Source: Sambucus nigra | Taxonomy: Eukaryota; Streptophyta; Magnoliopsida; Dipsacales; Adoxaceae | Assembly: GCA_949130495.1 (NCBI GenBank) | Contig: OX422219.1 | Location: 262,741,111-262,805,110, forward strand | Direction: 5' to 3' | DNA: 64,000 nt | In this document: piece after piece, positions 9,846-23,800 of the stretch | Numbering within the stretch: the first letter of the stretch is position 1 | Layout of the letters: each line of letters begins with the position of its first letter | Translations under genes and position numbers: made by a program | Notes under the pieces: generated by a model | What the model was told of the DNA's origin: nothing | The model's database searches: none | Seen by the model: only the letters and a program-made list of their open reading frames with translations

Positions 9846-12800
9846 ATGGAAGGAACTGTGGCACAATCTATCCAAGTATGACTCAAGACTTAATCCGACT
9901 CGACCGTTTTGATGGCGGAAATTTCACCCGTTGGCAAGAGAAAGTTATGTTCTTCCTCACATCACTTAAACTTGCATACATTCTAGATGATAACCTTGAA
10001 CAAATTCCCGAGCCCACACCCGAAGACACCGAAGGAATAAAGCAAAAATGTGTGAAGAGGAAAGAAGACGAATTTATGTGTCGAGGACACATCCTCAATG
10101 CTTTGTCTCAAACTGTTTATAGCGCTCATAGAATGATTCCGACGGCAAAGGAATTATGGAAGGCTTTGGAGATAAAGTATCAAAACGAGGAAGCGAGCAA
10201 TCGTAAGTTTCTAATTTCAAACTATATGAATTTTAGAATGAATAATGATAAATCTGTCGTTGCACAAGCCCATGAACTCCAACAGATTGTTGGTGACCTT
10301 AAAGCCGCTGGTATTAATCTTCAAGATGAATTTCAAGTAGGGGTGATTGTTTCAAAACTTCCATCCTCTTGGAATGGCTTTAAGAAGAAAATTAATCATG
10401 ATGAAAAGACTTATACTGTGGAATCCCTTCTTCGTCACCTTCGTATTGAAGATGATACTCGTATTCGAGAAAAGAAGGATGAACAAAGTGAGGGTCATTC
10501 AAAAGCTAATATGGTTGAGGAAAAAAAATCCAAGATTACCAAAGACTCAAAATTTAAAGCAAAGAATGATTCCAAATTCAAGAACCAAGGTGCAAATAAG
10601 AAAAAGAAGGGAAAATGTTTCTTCTGTGACAAACCGGGCCATTATTCTCGAGAATGTCGTCTTAAAAAGAAGGCATTTAAGGAAAAACAAGGGTCGAAGG
10701 AAACCAACAATGTTGAAGATCTTATTGCTACTGTTTGCGAAGCAAATTCAATTGATAATGAAAGTGGATGGTGGCTGGATACCGGTGCAACGGTCCACAT
10801 ATGCAAAGACCGCTCTTCATTCAAAACATATCAAGAAATTGATGGAAAAGAAGTGAAGATGGTAAATAATCTTTGCGCCAATGTAGTTGGAAAAGGCACA
10901 GTGGAATTGAAGCTAACTTCTGGAAAGACACTTACTCTAATTGATGTACTTCATGTACCTGATATGTGTAAAAATCTTGTGTCTGGGGACCTTCTCAATA
11001 AGAGAGGTTTCAAACTAGTGTATGAGTCTGATAAGTTTGTATTGTCTAAGAATGGCCAATTTATTGGCAAAGGGTACTCTTGTAACGGCATGATTAAAAT
11101 TAATGTAATCAATGATATTAGTTCTGCTTATATGGTTGAGTCTATTTCTTTATGGCATAGTACATTAGGTCATGTGAATTATACAAGTATAAAAAATATG
11201 ACTAATCTCAGCTTAATCTCGGATTGTAAATTTGATAACCTTTCTAAATGTGAAATTTGTGCTCAATCGAAGATAACTAGAAAGTCGTTCAAATCTGTTG
11301 AGAGGAAATCCGAAATGCTTGATCTTATTCATAGTGATGTATGTGATATGAAGAGTAATATGACTCGTGGTGGAAATAAATATTTCTTAACTTTCATTGA
11401 TGATTACTCTAAGTATGCATATACATATTTACTTAAAAGTAAAGATGAAGTTTTCGAGAAATTCCTAATTTTTAAAGCAGAAGTTGAAACTCAACAAAAT
11501 CGAAAAATTAAAGTCCTACGATCCGATAGGGGTGGTGAATATTACCCGAGTGAGTTTATACAATTTTGTAATACTCATGGGATAATCCATCAAGTTACGG
11601 CGCCATATACGCCACAACAAAATGGAACGGCGGAAAGGAAAAATAGGACTTTAGTTGAAATGATAAATTCAATGTTAATCAGTTCTGGTTTACCTTTGTC
11701 GATGTGGGGAGAAGCTGTTTTATCCGCATGTTATATTTTAAATAGAGTTCCATTGAAAAACAAGGATATTACACCATATGAATTCTGGTTTAATCGTATG
11801 CCTAATCTTAGACGTCTTAAAGTTTGGGGATGTCTTGCTTATGTAAGAAAACCCGAACCTAAAAGACCTAAACTAGGAAATAGGACTTACAAATGTGTTT
11901 TGGATACTCTAGTAACAGTACGACTTATAGATTTTTAAACCTTGAAACTCAAGAAATCATTGAGTCGGTAGATGTGCAATTTTTTGAACATCTAACAAAG
12001 TTTAGTACTTTGAATCAAGGTTTAGAAAATAATAATTCGACTGTTGACTCCTCAAATTTAGAAGAAAATTCAAAACCTATATCTTCTTCAGAAACAACGA
12101 ATGACGTTGAACCACGAAGGAGTAAAAGACAAAGAACTGAAAAAACATTTGGGCCTGACTTTGTTATTTATTTAGTTGAAGGGGATTTAAATGAGACTAA
12201 GAACAAAACTAAATTTGTTCTTAATGTAGAAGATGAACCGACCACATTTCATGAAGCGGTAACATCTAGGGATGCTGTCTTTTGGAAAGAAGCAATAAAT
12301 GATGAAATGAACTCAATTTTGTCAAATCAAACTTGGGTTATTTCCGATCTTCCCCCCGGGTCTAAACCTATTGGGTGCAAATGGATATTTAAAAGAAAAT
12401 TAAATCCAGATGGTTCTATAAATAAATTTAAGGCAAGACTAGTTGCTAAAGGCTATAAGCAAAAATATGGAATTGATTACTTTGATACATATGCTCCTGT
12501 TGCTCGAATCACTTCCATTAGGATATTAATATCTGTTGCTTATATTCACAATTTAGTTATTCATCAAATGGATGTTAAAACTGCATTTTTAAATGGTGAT
12601 TTAGAAGAAGAGATTTATATGGAACAACCCGAAGGGTTTGTATTGTCTGGCCAAGAAAAGAAAGTGTGTAAATTGGTTAAATCTCTTTATGGCCTTAAAC
12701 AAGCTCCTATGCAATGGCATGAGAAGTTTAATAATATTGTTATATCCCATGGATATAAAGTTAATGATGCCGACAAATGTATATATAGTAAATTTGAAAA

Positions 12801-13776
12801 TGGTGTTGGTGTTATTATATGCTTATATGTGGATGACATGTTAATATTTGGGTCTAATCTCAAATATGTTGAAGAAACCAAAAGGTTTCTTTCATCAAAA
12901 TTTGATATGAAAGATCTTAGAGAAGCTGATGTGATTTTAGGAATCAAAATTGTGAGAAAGGATAATTCTTTAGCGTTATCTCAATCTCATTATATAGAAA
13001 AAGTTCTTAAAAGATATAATCATTTTGAACTTAAGCCAGCTGCTACACCAGTGGATCCTAGCATCAAATTAATGAAAAATACTGGGCGTGCTATGGACCA
13101 ACTTAAATATGCTAGTATTATTGGGAGTCTAATGTATGCCATGCATTGCACTAGACCAAACATTGCTTATGCAGTGAGTGTATTGTGTAGATTTACAAGT
13201 AATCCAGGACAAGAGCACTGGAATGCAATTTCTAGGGTGCTTAGATATCTGAAGAGGACTTTGGATTATGGCTTACATTATGTAGGATATCCATCTGTTT
13301 TAGAAGGATATAGTGATTCAAGTTGGAATAATCTTGAATCAAAATCCAAGTCAACTACTGGTTGGATTTTTACGCTAGGAGGAGCAGCTATCTCTTGGGG
13401 ATCCAAGAAACAAACATGTGTATCAGATTAAACAATGCAATATGAATTTATAGCCCTGGCAGATGCATGTAAAGAAGCAGAATGGCTTAGAAATGTGTTG
13501 TATGATATTCCTTTATGGAAAAATCCATCACCTTCTATTATGATAAGTTGTGATAACCAAGCCACAATTTATAAAGTTTCGAACAAAACCTACAATGGAA
13601 AATCTAGACACATTAGTCTAAGACATCAAATTATAAGAAAATTACTCAAGGAAGGAGTAATTACAGTCGACTATATTAAAACGAACAAGAATTTAGCAGA
13701 TCCTATGACTAAAGGTCTTGTAAGAGAGATGATATATATCACCTCAAAAGGAATGGGACTAAGGTCTATTAAATAA
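9846..13776 (+). pseudogene. Copia GAG-POL, unit 3
   Basis: The expected ATG at 9846 is followed after eleven codons by a TGA, because one C is missing relative to units 2 and 5. That TGA overlaps the ATG at 9878, from which GAG is open again. Protease DTGA, zinc knuckle and integrase DDE are present. A 4-bp deletion near 11900, at the start of the linker after integrase, shifts the frame. RT with YVDDM follows in the new frame. A TCA to TAA change at 13429-13431 truncates RNase H; the remainder is open to the normal stop at 13774-13776. A Gly to Arg change is seen in the MKDLG motif of RT. Confidence 0.92.
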
Positions 13777-14339
13777 CACAACTATATTTAATGGGAACCC
13801 AACTCATATCTTGAAAATATAGATAGAGTTCAATGTGGTACAAACAAGTTAAATTATAGTTATGGAACACTAGGAATTTATACAAAAAGTTCCATTCCTA
13901 TATGCCTAGTGTTTGTTTTCTGCATGTTAGAGGATGAAGGTTACTTCTTAATAAATCATATAAGTGTGACTCGCAGAATCACTAAAGTTGATTTACCTAT
14001 TCGAGTGTCGAAAGTTTGGCCGCTTTCTATGAAATCAAGACCGATCCTAAAGCGCTCGTGAAATCAGGATTAGCACAAGGCCATAAAAGTGCATGCTTGA
14101 AGAACACTTATAAACTCAGAAATCGGTATGTGTGATAGTTCCGGCTAGTCTCAAAAGGTCCTTGGTTCAAGATACGTTCACCACAGCACCTTGATGAAGC
14201 TTTGAATTATTTTCACTATATGGAAGTTCAAGTCCGAAAGACACTTCTCATTTATGTACTAGATTTTAGCGATAATGCCAAAAGTTATTTATTGTCTTTC
14301 TGCTTTGCTCTCTTGTGTATATTGAAATTGGTGGGAGAA
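13777..14339 (+). other. 3' noncoding region and PPT of copia unit 3
   Basis: This is the same noncoding segment as in the other units, with the purine tract GGTGGGAGAA directly before the LTR. Nothing else is recognised in it. Confidence 0.8.
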
Positions 14340-15319
14340 TGTTGGATTAATTCCAATATTTATTGATTTTAATTTTTTAGTTGTTAATATTTTATTATAT
14401 TATTTGTGTTTTATTTTAAACATAGTTTGGGTTTTAATTTAGAAAGTAGAAACATGAGCAAATGGGTGTGAAAGATATGGGGAATGCTCAAAATCCCATA
14501 TTGTCCCACATTGGAAGAATACTACAAAAGGTAGTGGTATATCAACTAAAGGACAACTAAGATTCTTAGTTGACAAGTCAAATAAGAGGCTATGATCCTA
14601 CGCATTGCGGTGGTGCTTAAGCACCACCAATCGCGACACGCGGCGTGCGAAAGGGCGATTGGGCGACTTAGGGCGCATTGCGCGCTTTGACGCGCACTTG
14701 GCACTTCGCACGTGCGCATCGTCGCTTGGAGCGTGGGAGCCTAAAGTTTTGACGAGGTAAAACAGATCAACGGTTGTGATTAAACGATCCGATCAAAGGG
14801 TTTAAAATCCGAAATGGATTGATCTAAACCGTTAGATGAACTCGTAGCGTTTCGTGTAGGGGATGTCCATTCGCTTACGATGGAATGCCTAATCTGAACC
14901 GTTAGATCGTAGCTGTTCCAAACAGGCACGATCCAACGGTTGCTGAGTCACTCCATGAAGAACTGTGACTGTTGAAGAACAGTCACAGAAATGGCTATAA
15001 AAAGAGTTCCAGACCTCTGTTTTGGACACCGAAAATTGCTAGTTTCTCCTCTCTCCGTCCTCTATACTTTGGCATTATCAAGTTACAAATTAAGAGTGTT
15101 CTCGGGTTTGATCAAACAGTACATAGTTTGAATCAAACAACTGTTCATACACTGCATTGTATCCTCAAGGCAGGTTCTACAAAACCCATTGTGTACTCGC
15201 GGTTCTGGTTCTGTCTCAACCGGATTGGGAGAAATTTTGCCTAAAAGAAAGCGTTCCAAGAACGTGCCTTGCAGAAATTAATTATTATATTTCGTTCTTT
15301 CCATAGGAAAACTCCAACA
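14340..15319 (+). repeat. Copia LTR 3 (980 bp)
   Basis: This is the shortest LTR of the array. The whole GTAAGCGC repeat block is missing between the palindrome and the following GC-rich stretch, which accounts for most of the length difference from LTR 1. Ends, TATA box, hairpin and AACGG motifs are kept. Confidence 0.95.
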
Positions 15320-15361
15320 GTTTTAGGCAAAAACATTTTATATTCTTATTACTCCACTCAA

Positions 15362-18300
15362 ATGGAAGGAACTGTGGCACAATCTATCCAAGTATGACTC
15401 AAGACTTAATCCGACTCGACCGTTTTGATGGCGGAAATTTCACCCGTTGGCAAGAGAAAGTTATGTTCTTCCTCACATCACTAAAACTTGCATACATTCT
15501 AGATGATAACCTTGAACAAATTCCCGAGCCCACACCCGAAGACACCGAAGGAATAAAGCAAAAATGTGTGAAGAGGAAAGAAGACGAATTTATGTGTCGA
15601 GGACACATCCTCAATGCTTTGTCTCAAACTGTTTATAGCGCTCATAGAATGATTCCGACGGCAAAGGAATTATGGAAGGCTTTGGAGATAAAGTATCAAA
15701 ACGAGGAAGCGAGCAATCGTAAGTTTCTAATTTCAAACTATATGAATTTTAGAATGAATAATGATAAATCTGTCGTTGCACAAGCCCATGAACTCCAACA
15801 GATTGTTGGTGACCTTAAAGCCGCTGGTATTAATCTTCAAGATGAATTTCAAGTAGGGGTGATTGTTTCAAAACTTCCATCCTCTTGGAATGGCTTTAAG
15901 AAGAAAATTAATCATGATGAAAAGACTTATACTGTGGAATCCCTTCTTTGTCACCTTCGTATTGAAGATGATACTCGTATTCGAGAAAAGAAGGATGAAC
16001 AAAGTGAGGGTCATTCAAAAGCTAATATGGATGAGGATAAAAAATCCAAGATTACCAAAGACTCAAAATTTAAAGCAAAGAATAATTCCAAATTCAAGAA
16101 CCAAGGTGCAAATAAGAAAAAGAAGGGAAAATGTTTCTTCTGTGACAAACCGGGCCATTATTCTCGAGAATGTCGTCTTAAAAAGAAGGCATTTAAGGAA
16201 AAACAAGGGTCGAAGGAAACCAACAATGTTGAAGATCTTATTGCTACTGTTTGCGAAGCAAATTCAATTGATAATGAAAGTGGATGGTGGCTGGATACCG
16301 GCGCAACGGTCCACATATGCAAAGACCGCTCTTCATTCAAAACATATCAAGAAATTGATGGAAAAGAAGTGAAGATGGCAAATAATCTTCGCGCCAATGT
16401 AGTTGGAAAAGGCACAGTGGAATTGAAGCTAACTTCTGGAAAGACACTTACTCTAATTGATGTACTTCATGTACCTGATATGTGTAAAAATCTTGTGTCT
16501 GGGGACCTTCTCAATAAGAGAGGTTTCAAACTAGTGTATGAGTCTGATAAGTTTGTATTGTCTAAGAATGGCCAATTTATTGGCAAAGGGTACTCTTGTA
16601 ACGGCATGATTAAAATTAATGTAATCAATGATATTAGTTCTGCTTATATGGTTGAGTCTATTTCTTTATGGCATAGTAGATTAGGTCATGTGAATTATAG
16701 AAGTAAATATGACTAATCTCGACTTAATCTCGGATTGTAAATTTGATAACCTTTCTAAATGTGAAATTTGTGCTCAATCGAAGATAACTAGAAAGTCGTT
16801 CAAATCTGTTGAGAGGAAATCCGAAATGCTTGATCTTATTCATAGTGATGTATGTGATATGAAGAGTAATATGACTCGTGGTGGAAATAAATATTTCTTA
16901 ACTTTCATTGATGATTACTCTAAGTATGCATATACATATTTACTTAAAAGTAAAGATGAAGTTTTCGAGAAATTCCTAATTTTTAAAGCAGAAGTTGAAA
17001 CTCAACAAAATCGAAAAATTAAAGTCCTACGATCCGATAGGGGTGGTGAATATTACCCGAGTGAGTTTATACAATTTTGTAATACTCATGGGATAATCCA
17101 TCAAGTTACGGCGCCATATACGCCACAACAAAATGGAACGGCGGAAAGGAAAAATAGGACTTTAGTTGAAATGATAAATTCAATGTTAATCAGTTCTGGT
17201 TTACCTTTGTCGATGTGGGGAGAAGCGGTTTTATCCGCATGTTATATTTTAAATAGAGTTCCATTGAAAAACAAGGATATTACACCATATGAATTATGGT
17301 TTAATCGTAAGCCTAATCTTAGACGTCTTAAAGTTTGGGGATGTCTTGCTTATGTAAGAAAACCCGAACCTAAAAGACCTAAACTAGGAAATAGGACTTA
17401 CAAATGTGTTTTTATTGGATACTCTGGTAACAGTACGACTTATAGATTTTTAAACCTTGAAACTCAAGAAATCATTGAGTCGGTAGATGTGCAATTTTTT
17501 GAACATCTAACAAAGTTTAGTACTTTGAATCAAGGTTTAGAAAATAATAATTCGACTGTTGACTCCTCAAATTTAGAAGAAAATTCACAACCTATATCTT
17601 CTTCAGAAACAACGAATGACGTTGAACCACGAAGGAGTAAAAGACAAAGAACTGAAAAAACATTTGGGCCTGACTTTGTTATTTATTTAGTTGAAGGGGA
17701 TTTAAATGAGACTAAGAACAAAACTAAATTTGTTCTTAATGTAGAAGATGAACCGACCACATTTCATGAAGCGGTAACATCTAGGGATGCTGTCTTTTGG
17801 AAAGAAGCAATAAATGATGAAATGAACTCAATTTTGTCAAATCAAACTTGGGTTATTTCCGATCTTCCCCCCGGGTCTAAACCTATTGGGTGCAAATGGA
17901 TATTAAAAAGAAAATTAAATCCGGATGGTTCTATAAATAAATTTAAGGCAAGACGAGTTGCTAAAGGCTATAAGCAAAAATATGGAATTGATTACTTTGA
18001 TACATATGCTCCTGTTGCTCGAATCACTTCCATTAGGATATTAATATCTGTTGCTTATATTCACAATTTAGTTATTCATCAAATGGATGTTAAAACTGCA
18101 TTTTTAAATGGTGATTTAGAAGAAGAGATTTATATGGAACAACCCGAAGGGTTTGTATTGTCTGGCCAAGAAAAGAAAGTGTGTAAATTGGTTAAATCTC
18201 TTTATGGCCTTAAACAAGCTCCTATGCAATGGCATGAGAAGTTTAATAATATTGTTATATCCCATGGATATAAAATTAATGATGCCGACAAATGTATATA

Positions 18301-19291
18301 TAGTAAATTTGAAAATGGTGTTGGTGTTATTATATGCTTATATGTGGATGACATGTTAATATTTGGGTCTAATCTCAAATATGTTGAAGAAACCAAAAGG
18401 TTTCTTTCATCAAAATTTGATATGAAAGATCTTGGAGAAGCTGATGTGATTTTAGGAATCAAAATTGTGAGAAAGGATAATTCTTTAGCGTTATCTCAAT
18501 CTCATTATATAGAAAAAGTTCTTAAAAGATATAATCATTTTGAACTTAAGCCAGCTGCTACACCAATGGATCCTAGCATCAAATTAATGAAAAATACTGG
18601 GCGTGCTATGGACCAACTTAAATATGCTAGTATTATTGGGAGTCTAATGTATGTCATGCATTGCACTAGACCAAACATTGCTTATGCAGTGAGTGTATTG
18701 TGTAGATTTACAAGTAATCCAGGACAAGAGCACTGGAATGCAATTTCTAGGGTGCTTAGATATCTGAAGAGGACTTTGGATTATGGCTTACATTATGTAG
18801 GATATCCATCTGTTTTAGAAGGATATAGTGATTCAAGTTGGAATAATCTTGAATCAAAATCCAAGTCAACTACTGGTTGGATTTTTACGCTAGGAGGAGC
18901 AGCTATCTCTTGGGGATACAAGAAACAAACATGTGTATCAGATTCAACAATGCAATCTGAATTTATTGCCCTAGCAGATGCATGTAAAGAAGTAGAATGG
19001 CTTAGAAATGTGTTGTATGATATTCCTTTATGGAAAAATCCATCACCTTCTATTATGATAAGTTGTGATAACCAAGCCACAATTTATAAAGTTTCGAACA
19101 AAACTTACAACGGAAAATCTAGACACATTAGTCTAAGACATCAAATTATAAGAAAATTACTCAAGGAAGGAGTAATTACAGTCGACTATATTAAAACGAA
19201 CAAGAATTTAGCAGATCCTCTGACTAAAGGTCTTGTAAGAGAGATGATATATATCACCTCAAAAGGAATGGGACTAAGGTCTATTAAATAA
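15362..19291 (+). pseudogene. Copia GAG-POL, unit 4
   Basis: It shares with unit 3 the missing C that closes the first frame and leaves the next ATG, at 15394, to open GAG. A 5-bp deletion near 16706, within an A-rich run, breaks the integrase zinc-binding region. From 16709 one long frame of 860 codons runs through integrase DDE, RT (YVDDM) and RNase H to the normal stop. Missense changes at usually fixed sites include FKARRVAKG (Leu to Arg) and SWGYKKQ (Ser to Tyr). It has TMQSEF in RNase H, like unit 5 and unlike units 1-3 (TMQYEF). Confidence 0.92.
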
Positions 19292-19854
19292 CACAACTAT
19301 ATTTAATGGGAACCCAACTCATATCTTGAAAATATAGATAGAGTTCAATGTGGTACAAACAAGTTAAATTATAGTTATGGAACACTAGGAATTTATACAA
19401 AAAGTTCCATTCCTATATGCCTAGTGTTGGTTTTCTGCATGTTAGAGGATGAAGGTTACTTCTTAATAAATCATATAAGTGTGACTCGCAGAATCACTAA
19501 AGTTGAGTTACCTATTCGAGTGTCGAAAGTTTGGCCGCTTTCTATGAAATCAAGACCGATCCTAAAGCGCTCGTGAAATCAGGATTAGCACAAGGCCATA
19601 AAAGTGCATGCTTGAAGAACACTTATAAACTCAGAAATCGGTATGTGTGATAGTTCCGGCTAGTCTCAAAAGGTCCTTGGTTCAAGATACGTTCACCACA
19701 GCACCTTGATGAAGCTTTGAATTATTTTCACTATATGGAAGTTCAAGTCCGAAAGACACTTCTCATTTATGTACTAGATTTTAGCGATAATGCCAAAAGT
19801 TATTTATTGTCCTTTTGCTTTGCTCTCTTGTGTATATTGAAATTGGTGGGAGAA
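19292..19854 (+). other. 3' noncoding region and PPT of copia unit 4
   Basis: This is the same noncoding segment as in the other units, ending in the purine tract before the LTR. No gene is seen. Confidence 0.8.
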
Positions 19855-20849
19855 TGTTGGATTAATTCCAATATTTATTGATTTTAATTTTTTAGTTGTT
19901 AATATTTTATTATATTATTTGTGTTTTATTTTAAACATAGTTTGGGTTTTAATTTAGAAAGTAGAAACATGAGCAAATGGGTGTGAAAGATATGGGGAAT
20001 GCTCAAAATCCCATATTGTCCCACATTGGAAGAATACTACAAAAGGTAGTGGTATATCAACTAAAGGACAACTAAGATTCTTAGTTGACAAGTCAAATAA
20101 GAGGCTATGATCCTACGCATCGCGGTGGTGCTTAAGCACCACCAATCGCGACACGCGTAAGCGCGTAACGCGGCACGCGAAAGGGCGATTGGGTGACTTA
20201 GGGCGCATTGCGCGCTTTGACGCGCACTTGGCACTTCGCACGTACGCATCGTTGCTTGGAGCGTGGGAGCCTAAAGTTTTGACGAGGTAAAACAGATCAA
20301 CGGTTGTGATTAAACGATCCGATCAAAGGATTTAAAATCCGAAACGGCTTGATCTAAACCGTTAGATGAACTCGTAGCGTTTCGTGTAGGGGATGTCCAT
20401 TCGCTTACGATGGGACGCCTAATCTGAACCGTTAGATCGTAGCTGTTCCAAACAAGCACGATCCAACGGTTGCTGAGTCACTCCATGAAGAGCTGTGACT
20501 GTTGAAGAACAGTCACAGAAATGGCTATAAAAAGAGTTCCAGACCTCTGTTTTGGACACCGAAAATTGCTAGTTTCTCCTCTCTCCGTGCTCTATACTTT
20601 GGCATTATCAAGTTACAAATTCAGAGTGTTCTCGGGTTTGATCAAACAGTACATAGTTTGAATCAAACAACTGTTCATACACTGCATTGTATCCTGAAGG
20701 CAGGTTCTACAAAACCCATTGTGTACTCGCGGTTCTGGTTCTGTCTTTACCGGATTGGGAGAAATTTTGCCTAAAAGAAAGCGTTCCAAGAACGTGCCTT
20801 GCAGAAATTAATTATTATATTTCGTTCTTTCCATAAGAAAACTCCAACA
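19855..20849 (+). repeat. Copia LTR 4 (995 bp)
   Basis: It has the same ends and landmarks. The GTAAGCGC block is reduced and rearranged (GTAAGCGC followed by GTAACGCGG). The palindrome, AACGG motifs, hairpin and TATA box are intact. Confidence 0.95.
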
Positions 20850-20891
20850 GTTTTAGGCAAAAACATTTTATATTCTTATTACTCCACTCAA

Positions 20892-23800
20892 ATGGAAGGA
20901 ACTGTGGCACAATCTATCCAAGTCATGACTCAAGACTTAATCCGACTCGACCGTTTTGATGGCGGAAATTTCACCCGTTGGCAAGAGAAAGTTATGTTCT
21001 TCCTCACATCACTAAAACTTGCATACATTCTAGATGATAACCTTGAACAAATTCCCGAGCCCACACCCGAAGACACCGAAGGAATAAAGCAAAAATGTGT
21101 GAAGAGGAAAGAAGACGAATTTATGTGTCGAGGACACATCCTCAATGCTTTGTCTCAAACTGTTTATAGCGCTCATAGAATGATTCCGACGGCAAAGGAA
21201 TTATGGAAGGCTTTGGAGATAAAGTATCAAAACGAGGAAGCGAGCAATCGTAAGTTTCTAATTTCAAACTATATGAATTTTAGAATGAATAATGATAAAT
21301 CTGTCGTTGCACAAGCCCATGAACTCCAACAGATTGTTGGTGACCTTAAAGCCGCTGGTATTAATCTTCAAGATGAATTTCAAGTAGGGGTGATTGTTTC
21401 AAAACTTCCATCCTCTTGGAATGGCTTTAAGAAGAAAATTAATCATGATGAAAAGACTTATACTGTGGAATCCCTTCTTCGTCACCTTCATATTGAAGAT
21501 GATACTCGTATTCGAGAAAAGAAGGATGAACAAAGTGAGGGTCATTCAAAAGCTAATATGGTTGAGGATAAAAAATCCAAGATTACCAAAGACTCAAAAT
21601 TTAAAGCAAAGAATGATTCCAAATTCAAGAACCAAGGTGCAAATAAGAAAAAGAAGGGAAAATGTTTCTTCTGTGACAAACCGGCCCATTATTCTCGAGA
21701 ATGTCGTCTTAAAAAGAAGGCATTTAAGGAAAAACAAGGGTCGAAGGAAACCAACAATGTTGAAGATCATTGCTACTGTTTGCGCAGCAAATTCAATTGA
21801 TAATAAAAGTGGATGGTGGCTGGATACCGGCGCAACGGTCCACATATGCAAAGATCGCTCTTCATTCAAAACATATCAAGAAATTGATGGAAAAGAAGTG
21901 AATATGGCAAATAATCTTCGCGCCAATGTAGTTAGAAAAGGCACAGTGGAATTGAAGCTAACTTCTGGAAAGACACTTACTCTAATTGATGTACTTCATG
22001 TACCTGATATGTGTAAAAATCTTGTGTCTGGGGACCTTCTCAATAAGAGAGGTTTCAAACTAGTGTATGAGTCTGATAAGTTTGTATTGTCTAAGAATGG
22101 CCAATTTATTGGCAAAGGGTACTCTTGTAACGGCATGATTAAAATTAATGTAATCAATGATATTAGTTCTGCTTATATGGTTGAGTCTATTTCTTTATGG
22201 CATAGTAGATTAGGTCATGTGAATTATAGAAGTATAAAAAATATGACTAATCTCGGCTTAATCTCGGATTGTAAATTTGATAACCTTTCTAAATGTGAAA
22301 TTTGTGCTCAATCGAAGATAACTAGAAAGTCGTTCAAATCTGTTGAGAGGAAATCCGAAATGCTTGATCTTATTCATAGTGATGTATGTGATATGAAGAG
22401 TAATATGACTCGTGGTGGAAATAAATATTTCTTAACTTTCATTGATGATTACTCTAAGTATGCATATACATATTTACTTAAAAGTAAAGATGAAGTTTTC
22501 GAGAAATTCCTAATTTTTAAAGCAGAAGTTGAAACTCAATAAAATCGAAAAATTAAAGTCCTACGATCCGATAGGGGTGGTGAATATTACCCGAGTGAGT
22601 TTATACAATTTTGTAATACTCATGGGATAATCCATCAAGTTACGGCGCCATATACGCCACAACAAAATGGAACGGCGGAAAGGAAAAATAGGACTTTAGT
22701 TGAAATGATAAATTCAATGTTAATCAGTTCTGGTTTACCTTTGTCGATGTGGGGAGAAGCGGTTTTATCCGCATGTTATATTTTAAATAGAGTTCCATTG
22801 AAAAACAAGGATATTACACCATATGAATTATGGTTTAATCGTAAGCCTAATCTTAGACGTCTTAAAGTTTGGGGATGTCTTGCTTATGTAAGAAAACCCG
22901 AACCTAAAAGACCTAAACTAGGAAATAGGACTTACAAATGTGTTTTTATTGGATACTCTAGTAACAGTACGACTTATAGATTTTTAAACCTTGAAACTCA
23001 AGAAATCATTGAGTCGGTAGATGTGCAATTTTTTGAACATCTAACAAAGTTTTGTACTTTGAATCAAGGTTTAGAAAATAATATTTCGACTGTTGACTCC
23101 TCAAATTTAGAAGAAAATTCACAACCTATATCTTCTTCAGAAACAACGAATGACGTTGAACCACGAAGGAGTAAAAGACAAAGAACTGAAAAAACATTTG
23201 GGCCTGACTTTGTTATTTATTTAGTTGAAGGGGATTTAAATGAGACTAAGAACAAAACTAAATTTGTTCTTAATGTAGAAGATGAACCGACCACATTTCA
23301 TGAAGCGGTAACATCTAGGGATGCTGTCTTTTGGAAAGAAGCAATAAATGATGAAATGAACTCAATTTTGTCAAATCAAACTTGGGTTATTTCCGATCTT
23401 CCCCCCGGGTCTAAACCTATTGGGTGCAAATGGATATTTAAAAGAAAATTAAATCCGAATGGTTCTATAAATAAATTTAAGGCAAGACTAGTTGCTAAAG
23501 GCTATAAGCAAAAATATGGAATTGATTACTTTGATACATATGCTCCTGTTGCTCGAATCACTTCCATTAGGATATTAATATCTCTTGCTTCTATTCACAA
23601 TTTAGTTATTCATCAAATGGATGTTAAAACTGCATTTTTAAATGGTGATTTAGAAGAAGAGATTTATATGGAACAACCCGAAGGGTTTGTATTGTCTGGC
23701 CAAGAAAAGAAAGTATGTAAATTGGTTAAATCTCTTTATGGCCTTAAACAAGATCCTATGCAATGGCATGAGAAGTTTAATAATATTGTTATATCCCATG

